Shown: positions 57,601-62,997 of the stretch, piece by piece
Numbering within the stretch: the stretch's first letter is position 1
Layout: each line of letters begins with the position of its first letter
Origin: Calditrichota bacterium
GTDB taxonomy: Bacteria > Calditrichota > Calditrichia > RBG-13-44-9 > J042
Length of the DNA: 64,000 bases
Assembly (NCBI GenBank): GCA_013150955.1
Contig: JAADJD010000038.1
Span: 62,001 to 126,000, forward strand
Direction of reading: 5' to 3'
Position numbers and translations under genes: made by a program
Notes under the pieces: generated by a model
What the model was told of the DNA's origin: nothing
Databases searched by the model: none
What the model saw: the letters and a program-made list of their open reading frames with translations, nothing else

Positions 57601-58930
57601 GATTAAACGTGGCCGTACTGCTGCCCACTGCGGTCAGGTTTACACTATCGTTATTGGGCACGGGATTGCCAAAAGGATCAACGGCGGTCAAGACGTACTG
57701 CAAATTTTGACCGGCACGTACCGTTTGATCGGCCGCCGGCGTGAACTCGTAGCGGGCCACCTGAGTGGTCTGCACCGTGAAACTGGACGCCGCGGTGGCC
57801 GCACGTGCCTTTTCCAGGTCGGCGTAAACGTGAGTATTGAAGGTGTACGTGCCCGTGGACGTGGGGGCATCTTCAACAAACACTACCTTTATGGAATCTC
57901 GAATGGCGAACGGGGGCAGCAAAATGTACAGGCTATCCACCGTGTTGTTGTAATACCAGGTGGCAAATCCCAGATCGGTGGGTGGGGTGGTGGATTTTTT
58001 CAGGTAATAGCTCTGCCCGTCCACCACAATTTCGGTCACGTAAATGGGATCGGTAACCGTGGTGTTAATGGGATTGCTGATGCGCACCACATCGGCCTTG
58101 CCCATTAAATTCAATCGGGAGGCCGTGGAGGTCAGCCCGGTTAAATTCAGGGTAAATGTTTGATTGTTAATGGCGGGTTCGGTGGTCGCCGGGGATAAAC
58201 TGGAGTTCACACTTAGATTCCCAGCTGGATAAAAAATAATGGCCAGACTGTCCGACAGCACCGGCTGGTTGTAAGAATAGACCAGATTGTCGAAGAATGA
58301 GGTGCCGGTAAACTTCAACCCGATGGTGGCACTGGCACCTTTTTCCTCGGGTGTCAGACCATCCCCGATGCGTAAATATTGAAACTTGATGATGTTGGTG
58401 GTCTCGTACAGAATCACTTCAAATTCGAATGGCCCATCGGCCAGATTCGCCCGACGTACCACATCCCGAAACTCGATGATCACCTGTCGGTAAGGCGCCT
58501 CCCCCTGCACATCCACAAATACCCCACCGGTACTGGTGTTTAAGAATTGCAGATCGTCCCAGAACACCGCCAGAATCGAATCCGGCGACGTCCCCTGGGC
58601 CAGATTATCGTTGGTTGGAAAACTATTGGTGCCATAATTGTGAAAGGTAATGTATCCGTTAGAACTGATGTAAATCTGGGTAAATGGTCGGGAATAAAAA
58701 TAAAACGCAAACGGCAGGGTGTAGGTGTAAACTGTATCGTTATCTGGCGGTGTGGCCAGGTTGGTGGCATCGGAAGTTAAGCGAATCCAGTCGAAGGTCA
58801 CATGTTGCGAATCGGCCCAGGCAAATCCTTCGGCAGAAGGGCCTCCCTTATCGGCCCAGACACGCGCAGCAGATCCCAACAGCAAAAGCACGATCAAACT
58901 GGAAAAGAGCGGTAGCTTAAATTTCATCAT
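42668..58930 (-). CDS. Giant (5420-residue) secreted CARDB/Ig-repeat surface protein with sorting domain
   Basis: This single uninterrupted frame encodes a secreted protein of roughly 575 kDa. The signal peptide is 1-26 (cleavage near RVWA). Residues 30-240 resemble a NIDO-like/adhesin head. Residues 296-370 form a small domain also found in the upstream 154-residue protein. Residues 394-1013 contain three ~206-residue Big_1/invasin-like units, followed by further Ig-like units to about 1870. Some 26 CARDB-like repeats follow, each opening with a T/S-x-G-Q-type motif and N-x-G about 14 residues on (DTVSQGQTGV, STVSRGQTGV). A 90-residue basic insertion lies at 4888-4977. The C-terminal sorting-type domain starts near GNYPNPFGLRDEY. 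A fibrous adhesin or sheath protein is the likely role; the ligand is unknown. ATG 58930 is followed by a second ATG. Confidence 0.9.
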   Translation of the reverse strand: MMKFKLPLFSSLIVLLLLGSAARVWADKGGPSAEGFAWADSQHVTFDWIRLTSDATNLATPPDNDTVYTYTLPFAFYFYSRPFTQIYISSNGYITFHNYGTNSFPTNDNLAQGTSPDSILAVFWDDLQFLNTSTGGVFVDVQGEAPYRQVIIEFRDVVRRANLADGPFEFEVILYETTNIIKFQYLRIGDGLTPEEKGASATIGLKFTGTSFFDNLVYSYNQPVLSDSLAIIFYPAGNLSVNSSLSPATTEPAINNQTFTLNLTGLTSTASRLNLMGKADVVRISNPINTTVTDPIYVTEIVVDGQSYYLKKSTTPPTDLGFATWYYNNTVDSLYILLPPFAIRDSIKVVFVEDAPTSTGTYTFNTHVYADLEKARAATAASSFTVQTTQVARYEFTPAADQTVRAGQNLQYVLTAVDPFGNPVPNNDSVNLTAVGSSTATFNRANPIPFNGQDTVHFSVSDTVVGDFTIRAEKSTDPNIDGESGLVTVNPNTPSQMVILSSQSAITVGTSRLLQVALEDAYGNRHKDSLLVFQRLTGNGTFSNGLDSAHVKTNASGVAEVTYTASTTTQHVNDSIRVSWRGTVIDTIILPLQPDAVSYYSFSPSTNQTTTAGTTLNFTITARDVYGNAVNNSDQVILSAIGGTGVTFSPGTTLSFGGGSSVNFSVTDTVAESFTVRAEKSTDANINGESGQITVNPAAPNRFLILSSQSAITVGESRLLQVALEDVYGNRIKDSLVVFQRINGSGTFDNGLDSAHVKTNSSGIAEANYTASTSTQFVNDQIQVSWQTTVRDTIVLPLQPDAVSYYEFVPSTAQTTRAGVALNFKIIARDIYDNPVSNSDQINLSTINGTGVTFSPGTSVTFAADTVVTISVTDTVAETYYVKAEKSTDPNVNGQSGAITVNPANAFLLEELQGSGNTTVGSEVLIRVRLKDQYQNTLSDSTVKFRRIRGTGTFVNTGVDTIDVLTDQNGIAETSYIASESTALTTDSILVYYGTADSIYVVLTLQPADVSYYTIEPSGGVYTYNAGETITLNVTAYDVYGNVVTTSSRQVTLSSNGTGVVFTSANPQNLVNGTATFTAIDTVKESGVTFTVSDATGKSATSNTFTINPAALAELKIRTDANNGGRAVSLLDTIITADESLTYYAAGYDRYGNYIADIDSAHWFSSGGLKPVVNVTARKMTFEPTTSGVTGKIHVEIAGNAAIAGDSTGVVTVNDGALAYLYIQTVPDSGGKQLGDSTIAAGSTLTVYAVGYDSDLNYLGLINSDWTINPSSIGKWGNGQATFTGTSGTMTADSAGNGTIQAVSVANSSISDESGIITVQAGSASYIVIRTQANGGGQRYDQLNVTITTDTTLYLYAAHYDSRGNFVGDLPVTWAISSTLNTVPSGSRSYIQFDPQVAPDNFFIYTTSTTVTNDSTNNITLDVGTLDYIVIQDVSGSAGSEIDTLTMTAGTTLNLYASGYDAKDNFIADQSSNWSHIPDTIGVFQTPNPTATNVFEARKSGNTVIKAVTASGGLLDQTSTITVKPANPATLTKVASTDSQTASPGTVVPRDLKVRVLDAYSNPVPNVQVTWNPVGGGSVNPTVSTTNSQGYASTTWTLHPTTDPDSVKAYLATYTTNPDTVTFYGFPTSTKADTMIYASATSDTGAVNGVVGPFRVQILDSLNNPVSGTKVSFAITSEPDGAVNQSLSADSAFTDANGYAETSLTLGSKLGTYRVSAFASTTPARLDFTGVANQPAAANAILVINGDGQTDTVGQALPTPVKVKLVDAYENPISGETIVFEPLNGGSVSPTSAVTDANGFASTTWTLGTTRGTYYLRARNSAGTIISDTLTATAISDAPRQLQLVSIRNIASDSVTTLPTYATPFSVRVRDQYGNIVGNTTIQFSIASGANALLTESSATADTNGVVKNSVKIDDAATLTIVNAYIAGVDTLPIHFYRLQYTAGSLTPDIARLGTTETFQIQVTNPGPYPVRLDTNNSYLTFTDGSITITTYLNQTDSIPANATGWTLSFDPVTISNQLTTGRYTPEIALKGRGVDADFRGSLYTDTQELRIFTIDILSTATAPDRIERGNTFDVTMTVRNAGNVTINVDTANTYVYLRDGGQTYLLPSQTLSAVTSIGPDQTVNFQYRLTVPVNFPLGSFYIDGVINGTIVENGQAVADSTANTPDVIQIISAATISYVANSLSPRQVTNGLPFAFQLKIQNTGQAEVTLDSTRTFMVFGVDTFYLDKDQVVNGNSSLMLDFERDTVKSNAAVSRYRATLYLYGLEGQATYTDTLTNFDSLRVQNQPSLVYTSFVVDSTQASQGEGNIPLTLVMQNNANLGAPLVIQSADDIVIKSVDTVYATAISPAPSAYPVVLQAGQSGTFQFQLRFHDAFPVGMQKLWARTTYADSNSNQRYVYEDQTTQIDSIRILKKTTITILSVQVVGSDTVSQGQTGVTFNMVLQNSGEVNGHVGVDSAYLSFNNQHSLESITPPLPVTILAGSTDTLQFKYTINSKSALGPDPVNGTVIYSNVRTGAITTEKRNNADTIYVESAADTNLITINSLDVSQFNVNQGQSGISAKVKLTNLAEADARIDSLRIFANQPGVKDSLVSALGILPGKSSRTYNFLLSISTTADTGIIPLDVRAVFTDLNSNQQYREVGASRTDSVNVLTPANLIVNAVQVSRDTVSQGQQDVEVTTFVKNTGMADLRLDAFTPSISPDAAGFTMERVSPVDLPTIAGGDSVKFIYRMTVKLTAQTVTDTIDFEARGTDLVDNRSLGPVTSTAPATVLVQSAGSVQIDSVTTPVTAVSVGQKGIPVRVYFQNPGQALVDVTEVTLYFNGATTGFYQNLDSLSSDPFSGNNIAYFSLEVLSSASEGNYTITSTVEGIETNKQETVKDSSTAAEGPTLTVTRPAELRILAVDASSPTFAFDSVSIGSNDVPVHVRVKNTGNTPLLLDTLQVTFSTGSFAGQDTVFAPALEIAAGATRQIDFAIDVLSSNSPRSVTLNARGAGRDSHSNMRLTDSGADTTDSWRMVVPGKLIYTSISPNEVSNGQVVGFRVEVENEGQANMKLFAASTYLDFAGTRYYLKNDTWVEGNRIKYLYFENKTIQLPTGSIDGQLYANNYFENGFYKSTVLSPITITVYDSAKVVIHTITAPDTVSQEQVFSIQVAVRNDGASRANAIIDSLLIPELGIREYVGQQATPNTVLMLPTANASLDTTVQGNYPYTVRVIWRDVNINRQNRTDSLTQVFVLKKATIDFVQAVAPDTVTTGQTVDSVKITLRNRGEVAALLDQIQFTPNMGVYTITAQHNVQQIPPGQTVNLFYQFRVEDNSATGRDSIALTVRGRDELSQNAITTQVSPAFDWLIQENPDLAITSVVASQSTVSRGQTGVRVKVNLVNNGGGDVVLDTVRLNFSSGNANYSNIVRSNLNKTIAGGDTAVVLLYVDVSTTATLGADVIDAAASGRNAVSGSRVQAPAAQTTASWTVQQRPVLAYTSFAVDQDTASTGQTNVLLAFTIKNQGQGNPTATARIDSIEILANNVAFDTSNFNIVRLFSLPVTLPNGASSSLNYRIEVKPTAASNRYTFTARVHYRDENDQQALLFEDASTSDDLQVVQQARLVVESIAIAPDTAHVGQEDVQYVVRIRNTGEAGAEIFSNTLQFYVSYPFTQTLQNPLLPVTVAGGNTVDLTYSVDVPNSISLDTYQDTLIYAGTRLTAQDVYSEASLNTTADSLAYLTVVNPADFEFLELGPYTVFDDGDTVQFTVTVVNAGGSIVHLNNQTHLEIPSEPAMITYIDPLATDMTVAPAETTVLVFQPLVLSQTGEYVPVTRIRGTSNEIPYAENLNTVVINIGGNVSITDVQVNPDQVVPGQKNVDVFVRVTNAGPPLKIDEQGTMLDFRYVDNGEILFAPNRRVDNLDTLHTTPPGSFETLQWLFDVPDDARVGRVTVKAIISFNNGTLTKVSLLPDTFLIKSGVLLSYQNGSLEPDSIVPGETVTFSVIVENSGNTDLIVNPDSSYLEFTDGVRVFRANVDGNITIRGTLTQTPRENTVPFVTETVPPDFAPNLILPIQVVMHGKLPNDQPFEGDTLVGQHQLTVLPEALVVVDSIDIVPQVVTRGQSFVEVRYYLSNKGASGAQVNELNSVFVDSAGQEMTDQWITVFNSHNLPFTILPGEQVTFIRKYNILDTAPLGPAFAGLNGAYNDLRKPDDERNFTSGAVTDQVRIIQFSSAFVSQLKLAQVPNPPFVNYGQPVALELYLANSGDDTLSQVHVTIFKDAEIFIRDTIPVLLPNRITKFTYTFRADSVSQTQLFRATIDSAFSRITGNQVFVGQPVDNTENLFIQQPVVLTLSATASDSTLSQVQEFTVDYRISTTGESEWSTGQVELVLPPNYQLTPETPDAVQTISPTNRSGFWKVKAMDLTQGLNDTLLVHLRQLPLDVNTNQPAGVAIDTVKIPVRTDTSARIVSTVEIIDPVGAVDRELTTGQQFLLKNTIFFLGQVARSDRVAEVIVPTGYSVEGRTRVDVEPQGVVQEVVWRINTPATPSGPDTLRIINRGKDENTFEEITDVQTLVVNVVDGARIRLQAAIAAPEGAVDGELSTDQLFQLKIQTLNVGQAGILDTSRNRIRIQLPAGIQFADRSGDTLSIQLGIQDTTLTLRTLNNPLPLQNIVVQLQEVARDENTLEPAAIVNNLVRIPIRVVRKALLQLSVSGDTVMSTGQTGLLTVELRNLGDARVVPDSVRVQIVQMGQGLTLLGTPATQYIAIDPETRSGAAHLAVSATANVGADTLIVAITDSLARDENNNFENARVARVSDTVRFAYVIEQRGLIVTQLSIDWPEGARDSTISTGQTFRLKGEVEFRGSVAPENRLVALVFDPATGFRILGDSVQVVSDRGDQVTVTWDVLAPDFVPGSGAVPGVPAAMVAQSPRKKFVNEGPEPRQKPTKPGKTGKSSTAGKLPPRKFGKRTGDDALRILGFEKMKPVMAEARSKVFKVMDVLKTTQGTPFFLQAYAVEKNTGEALSQTSNMLPIEVQRRAVLRLEGVQRAYRLSQKQRFDVSVRVVNTGEAPVSGSGSVRIELNGILLAPGETSEKSFSLGANKDTRITWKLMAPDSNINTLMNITFGQLPQDANTNAPVDVHPDSNRVVIDVNMIPKRLIVEKLEDIIPESNYVQGQKDVAVLGFSMSNPQIDDTLYVKKVLISLRNPAEGNRPYADLVNMISRIKVVSLKYYRELLKKKAAGQIPDIFADVPVTDTTANPASVPFNVNQDVLLPGEKHELVVLFDIAQNAPNRNFHVGLDGVVAFQKFAGDFYSVEVTDSIGNPIDTLNNKLQSQSISVVPSDPKKSFGNYPNPFGLRDEYTKFVFYLESPADVELRIYTLLGELVWKKEEKGLQKGLYDGKIVWDGRNERGYRVLNGVYLAVLRVKYQNGETKMFKTKVAFIK
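55892..57751 (-). repeat. Three tandem ~206-residue Big_1-like units within the giant gene
   Basis: Protein residues 394-600, 601-806 and 807-1013 repeat the same plan. Each begins with an F-x-P-S/A-x-x-Q-T-like start, then D-x-Y/F-G/D-N-P/A-V, EKSTD-x-N-G-S-G, an AIT-V-G-like strand, VALED-Y-GN, HVKTN-SG-AE and finally LQPD-VSYY. Copies 1 and 2 are most alike; copy 3 has diverged in its second half. The DNA copies differ throughout, so the duplication is not recent. Confidence 0.8.
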
Positions 58931-58941
58931 CCGTTTCCGGG

Positions 58942-59406
58942 CTATTTTTTCAATGTAATTTTGGATGTTACATCGACCAAACCCGATGGATTAAAAACGG
59001 AAGTACTTCCGGCCCAGACCCGCAATTGTTGCACGGGGGTGCGCCGATCCACCGGAAGTAAGCGAATTTGCATTCGATTGAAATCCGCCCGTCGATCGGG
59101 ATGGAAGATAATCGTCAACATGCGACGGGTGGAATCGTAGTTCCAGTGCACCACGTCCGGATGCGCCGGCGGCTGATCCGATTGTTTCAGCCAGAGCGAT
59201 TGGCCATCCACCCACACCTCGCCCACCGCCAGCGCCGCCTCGCTGGTATCCTGCACAAATAGCACGACGGCCGCTTGCGGCAAATCCGCGGCAGCCAGCT
59301 CCACATCCAGATGACGGGTAACCGCCTCCTGCGCCAGCGCCATTGTCCCCAGCGAAAGCATCCCCAGGATCCAGCTCACTTTCAGGAACAGCGATTTTAT
59401 CATCAT
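58942..59406 (-). CDS. Small exported protein sharing a domain with the giant surface protein
   Basis: This 154-residue protein has a signal peptide (about 1-26, ending MALAQ) and a domain at 61-132. That domain aligns without gaps to residues 298-336 of the giant protein encoded just downstream, with 17 of 39 positions identical, including VDGQS, LK-S, PP, W-Y and T. It may be a stand-alone version of the giant protein's N-terminal domain, perhaps an interacting subunit or chaperone. It lies 11 bp before the giant gene. ATG 59406 is preferred to the upstream TTG at 59418. No other family is recognised. Confidence 0.72.
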   Translation of the reverse strand: MMIKSLFLKVSWILGMLSLGTMALAQEAVTRHLDVELAAADLPQAAVVLFVQDTSEAALAVGEVWVDGQSLWLKQSDQPPAHPDVVHWNYDSTRRMLTIIFHPDRRADFNRMQIRLLPVDRRTPVQQLRVWAGSTSVFNPSGLVDVTSKITLKK

Positions 59407-59475
59407 GATCTTTACCAACCGATTTTTTCGCCTATTGTTGAGATTTTCAAAATATCCGCACTTTTACCCGATAAG

Positions 59476-59491
59476 GGTGATAACAATCACA
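59476..59491. promoter_or_regulatory. CRP/FNR-like palindrome upstream of the surface-protein operon
   Basis: On the minus strand this reads TGTGATTGTTATCACC. It fits TGTGA-N6-TCAC, the core of a CRP-family site, with GTGAT/ATCAC as a perfect 5-bp dyad. It lies 70 bp before the start of the small exported protein and could control it and the giant gene. No CRP-family regulator is in the window. Confidence 0.35.
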
Positions 59492-59523
59492 AGGATTTTA
59501 ATAGATTTACGGTTTTTCTCCCG

Positions 59524-60687
59524 TCAGACAATGGCTTTGATGAGTGCCAGAAATTCCCGGCTATCATTTTCAATAATGCGACGATTTTTGGCGGCCTTCT
59601 CAAAATTGGGATTGATGCGGGTGGCCTCCCGGAAATAATCCTTGCCCTGCAAAAAGTAGTGCCGGCACTGCATCAGGTGGATTAACCCGATGTAATACCA
59701 CAAATCCGGATAATTAATGCGGGCATCAATGGCCTGCTGTAACCGTTCTTCAAATCGTTCCAGCAAGCTGAAGGTCACCTCGTCGCTGTAATATTTTAAA
59801 AATAAGTAAAATTGATGACCAATGAGTTCCGGAGGGAATCGTTTTTCAAAATGCTTTTCGAAAAACTCATCGGCGTAGGCCACGGCTTTATTAATTGCCC
59901 CTTTCTGAATCTGCTGGAACAGCTGCTGCACAAACTTTCGGGTGGAGTCATCGCCAATCTCGTGCACCTTTTGCATGGTGATTTTCAGGAACGAAATCAC
60001 CTTATTTTTCTCTTCGGGACGATTTTCGGCACGCAAAAACTGAATTCGCCGCAGCAACACGCGCATCAAATTCACGTGGGCTTCCACGTATTCGGGATTG
60101 TAATGAAGGGCTTGCTTTAAATACTGGAGGGCCTGAATGTATTGCTTGCGTTCCAGGGAAATGAGGCCAAACAAATTGTAGAAATCGGGATACTGAATGT
60201 TGTACTTGAGTAGATTGGACAACACGGCATGCGCCTGCTGAAATTTCCGTTGCCGGTAATAGGTGCGTCCCAGGTAAACGCCGCTGCTGTAGCGCTGGGG
60301 ATCCAGCTCCATGGCGCGGGAAAAGTGAAATTCCGCTTTATCGTACACGTGCATGAATAAAAAGATGCGGCCGATTTTTTCGTGAGCCTGGGCATCGTTT
60401 TCCTGATTGACCCGCTCGGAGATGTGAAAGAGGGCTTCGATTTCTTCCACGATGGTGCGGTGGAACTGATCGGCCAGCTGACGAATCCGGCGCTCCAGCC
60501 CTTTATCGTCCTGCTGGCGACGCCGTTCGTAATAATACAGCTCCGAATACAACAACCGTCCCTGTTCGAACACCTCGCTTTTGATAAACCCGCCATCAAT
60601 ATTGGTCGATGTCTGGATATGAAACTTCCGTTGATCGACTTCCAGATTACTATTCAAGCCAACATCAGCCATTGGGGTACCGATCAT
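59524..60687 (-). CDS. TPR-repeat protein
   Basis: This protein of about 387 residues consists mainly of tetratricopeptide repeats, for example KIGRIFLFMHVYDKAEFHFS, SRAMELDPQRYSSGVYLGR and YLKQALHYNPEYVEAHVNL. A C-terminal segment repeats the pattern (ATRINPNFEKAAKN). No signal peptide is present, so it is probably cytoplasmic. It may scaffold a complex; the partner is unknown. The start is uncertain: ATG 60687 is used, TTG 60714 and ATG 60672 are possible. It is 117 bp upstream of the small exported protein, with the CRP-like site between them. Confidence 0.75.
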   Translation of the reverse strand: MIGTPMADVGLNSNLEVDQRKFHIQTSTNIDGGFIKSEVFEQGRLLYSELYYYERRRQQDDKGLERRIRQLADQFHRTIVEEIEALFHISERVNQENDAQAHEKIGRIFLFMHVYDKAEFHFSRAMELDPQRYSSGVYLGRTYYRQRKFQQAHAVLSNLLKYNIQYPDFYNLFGLISLERKQYIQALQYLKQALHYNPEYVEAHVNLMRVLLRRIQFLRAENRPEEKNKVISFLKITMQKVHEIGDDSTRKFVQQLFQQIQKGAINKAVAYADEFFEKHFEKRFPPELIGHQFYLFLKYYSDEVTFSLLERFEERLQQAIDARINYPDLWYYIGLIHLMQCRHYFLQGKDYFREATRINPNFEKAAKNRRIIENDSREFLALIKAIV

Positions 60688-60798
60688 CCGTTCCGATTTT
60701 TCATTCAGGATCAATTAACCAAAAAATCATTTAAAGTTAGGCATCGAATGCAGGTAATTCAAGAAAATTCATCGTCTGGCGCAAATTGTCGTTTCAGG

Positions 60799-61185
60799 CT
60801 ACCGTTTTTCTTTCAATACATCCAGGAAGGCCCGAATGGCACGCGCCACGGCCGCCAGCGTGGTAAAGGTTTCTACAAATGGATCCTCTATGCGGCGTTT
60901 GATGTCTTTCTCCAACTGGACAATATCATCTACCATGCCCTTCACCTCCTGGGCCGCTTCTTCCAGCATCATCACCTGCCGGCGACCCGAGGTTAAAATG
61001 CTGGTGAGATTGGTGGTGATTTCATCCAGGTTGGTCAAAATCGCGGGTAGATGGTGATTCAATGAATCGGAAATCACCTCTACCCGCTTGGCCGTTCGCC
61101 GCAACTGAACGATGGTGGGCACCAGAAAGGCAACCAGAATCACAAATCCAATGCTCACGATCAGTAAACTGATTTCCCAGATCAT
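60799..61185 (-). CDS. DUF948 membrane protein
   Basis: This 128-residue protein has one N-terminal transmembrane helix (ISLLIVSIGFVILVAFLV) followed by amphipathic helices (VEVISDSLNHHLPAILTNLD), the DUF948 pattern. Many members are found near YtxH-type proteins in Gram-positive and FCB bacteria, as here. Function is unknown; a general stress link is proposed for some. The ATG is preceded by GGGAGAAG. Confidence 0.8.
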   Translation of the reverse strand: MIWEISLLIVSIGFVILVAFLVPTIVQLRRTAKRVEVISDSLNHHLPAILTNLDEITTNLTSILTSGRRQVMMLEEAAQEVKGMVDDIVQLEKDIKRRIEDPFVETFTTLAAVARAIRAFLDVLKEKR

Positions 61186-61218
61186 GGATTCTTCTCCCTT
61201 TTATTCACCGCAGTGGAT

Positions 61219-61626
61219 TCAGGCCTTCTTCTTGCTTTCCTTCTTCTCTTTCTTTTCTTTCTCTTCCATAAATGCGGTCTTCCCCGCCTCAATGGCTTTT
61301 TTCAATCGGGACTTGCTCTCTTCCACCTCTTCCTTGCCCTTTTCCACCATCTCTTCCACCAGGTGCTCCATTTCTTCGGCTTTTTTCTTGGCCTCTTCTT
61401 CCAGTTCTTTCAGCCGGGCCATTGCCTTTTCGTACGATTTCTTTGCAGCTTCCAGTGCCCGGTCGTAATCCTTCTTCGCCTGTTCGTAAAACTCCTCCGC
61501 CTTCTGGCTCAGCTCCTCACGCGTCTCCCGCCCACTCTTCGGGGCATACAATAAGGCCACAATTGCACCGACTGCACCACCAATAATAAATCCCTTCAGA
61601 AAATCCAGACCTCGATTTTCCGCCAT
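61219..61626 (-). CDS. YtxH-domain protein
   Basis: This 135-residue protein opens with a YtxH glycine-rich transmembrane helix (FLKGFIIGGAVGAIVALLYAPK) and the family motif APKSGRETREEL. A long, highly charged Glu/Lys-rich coiled coil follows. YtxH proteins are small envelope proteins often stress-induced. A strong AAAGGAGG precedes the ATG, suggesting high expression. It leads a two-gene unit with DUF948, 33 bp apart. Confidence 0.85.
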   Translation of the reverse strand: MAENRGLDFLKGFIIGGAVGAIVALLYAPKSGRETREELSQKAEEFYEQAKKDYDRALEAAKKSYEKAMARLKELEEEAKKKAEEMEHLVEEMVEKGKEEVEESKSRLKKAIEAGKTAFMEEKEKKEKKESKKKA

Positions 61627-61758
61627 GATGACCCTCCTTTAGTTTCATTCATTTTTTTCAAACGATCCTGTTGTTTCCGAGATTCCCTTTGTGCAAAAAA
61701 TTAACCGCAAAAGGATTATTTTACAAGCATATTCGAGAAAGGCAGGGTCAGAGTTGAG

Positions 61759-61926
61759 CCCCAAATCATGCAGTGAACCACGAATCACGCGAATGAATTC
61801 GAAAAAAATTAACAAAATAGCGAATATATCCGGGAAAATATTTTCATCCAGATAGAATCAAGTGCATTTTGTTATTTTTATTGGTGTTAATTCGTGTCAT
61901 TCGTAGGCTAATGCATAATCTGGGTT
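61759..61926 (+). repeat. Dispersed ~165-bp repeat, copy 10 (orientation A)
   Basis: Complete copy from CCCCAAATCATGCAGTGAAC to GGCTAATGCATAATCTGGGT. The inverted ends are the clearest here: CCCAAATCATGCAGTGAACC against the reverse complement of the right end, CCCAGATTATGCATTAGCCT. It lies between the YtxH start and the stop of the lipoprotein gene. Confidence 0.8.
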
Positions 61927-61979
61927 TATAAGAAGAATCTCTCAAAAGGGAATGTTTTCCTCCGACAATTTTCCAATGT

Positions 61980-62918
61980 TTACTGGACTATCGGGATGCG
62001 CGCAGCGACCGGCCGATGGTCGGAAACGTCCTGATAAAAATTGCTCAGGAGCTGATCCAGTTTAATGATCTGGGTTTCGATATTGGGATACGCCTGCTGA
62101 ATGCTGGTGGTGATTAAAATGTGGTCAATCAGGCTGCGGTAATTTCCCACATAATACGATACTTCGCCATTCTTTGCCAGCGGAAGCGTCAGGAAGATAA
62201 ACTGCTCCGGATTATTCAAAAACGGCAGAAACACATTGTGCAGGTCTTCGTCGGTGAGTTCATCGTTCCAGTCGCCGGCCAGGATAAAATCAGGATCGGC
62301 ACCCGCGGCGATCTGATCTTCCACGTACTTCTTTAACTTCTGTACTGCACTGCGCCGACGATCCTCGTTTTCGGCACCACTAAACGCCTTTAAATGCAGG
62401 ACAATCAGGTAAAAATCAAAATCCACCGTGCCAAAATCGGCGGTGACATACACCTGAAGCGGCGGCCGGGGAAAACTGAACCGGTCGTTCCAGTACAGCT
62501 GCTTTTTATCGGCCAGCGTCACCAGCTGCTTTTTGTAAATCACCCCGGTCTTTTGATACCAGCTGGAGTAGGTATCGGCGGAATAAATTCCCTCATAATC
62601 GGGAAGCCGCTGCAGCAACTGCCGGAACGCCACCGTGTCCTGAATCTCCTGCACCGCATAAACATCAATGTTCAGGGACTGGATAATCTCGGCCAGCAAT
62701 TTCAGGGTGTTCTCTCCGGCCTTGGGAAAATTTTGAATATTCCAGGTGGCAATTTCGAAGGTCTGGTCGCTACCAAAAGCCGGAATCCGGGATTTTTCTC
62801 CGTCTTCCGGGGTTACCGGCAAATCGCCATTGGTGACCCGCTTATTGCACCCGAAGATTCCCAGCAGGAATAGGCCGATCAGCAAGAACAATCGGATAAA
62901 CGGGGTCAGTCGCGTCAT
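61980..62918 (-). CDS. Endonuclease/exonuclease/phosphatase-family lipoprotein
   Basis: This lipoprotein of about 312 residues has a signal peptide ending in LGIFGC (C24 acylated). The EEP domain carries WNIQNF (catalytic Asn), AVQEIQD (metal Glu), LHLKAF, GDWNDEL and the terminal SDHRPV. Such enzymes hydrolyse nucleic acids or phosphoesters; here it would act in the periplasm or at the cell surface, for example in extracellular DNA use. I start at ATG 62918, since the longer frame runs backward over ndk. The YtxH gene lies beyond the repeat. Confidence 0.85.
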   Translation of the reverse strand: MTRLTPFIRLFLLIGLFLLGIFGCNKRVTNGDLPVTPEDGEKSRIPAFGSDQTFEIATWNIQNFPKAGENTLKLLAEIIQSLNIDVYAVQEIQDTVAFRQLLQRLPDYEGIYSADTYSSWYQKTGVIYKKQLVTLADKKQLYWNDRFSFPRPPLQVYVTADFGTVDFDFYLIVLHLKAFSGAENEDRRRSAVQKLKKYVEDQIAAGADPDFILAGDWNDELTDEDLHNVFLPFLNNPEQFIFLTLPLAKNGEVSYYVGNYRSLIDHILITTSIQQAYPNIETQIIKLDQLLSNFYQDVSDHRPVAARIPIVQ

Positions 62919-62997
62919 GGTCAAAGCAAAGCCCTGCGGACAGGCGCTGTCGGCAGGGCCTCTGGTTTCGTTTCCTTCCATTTTCTCTAACGTTCCA

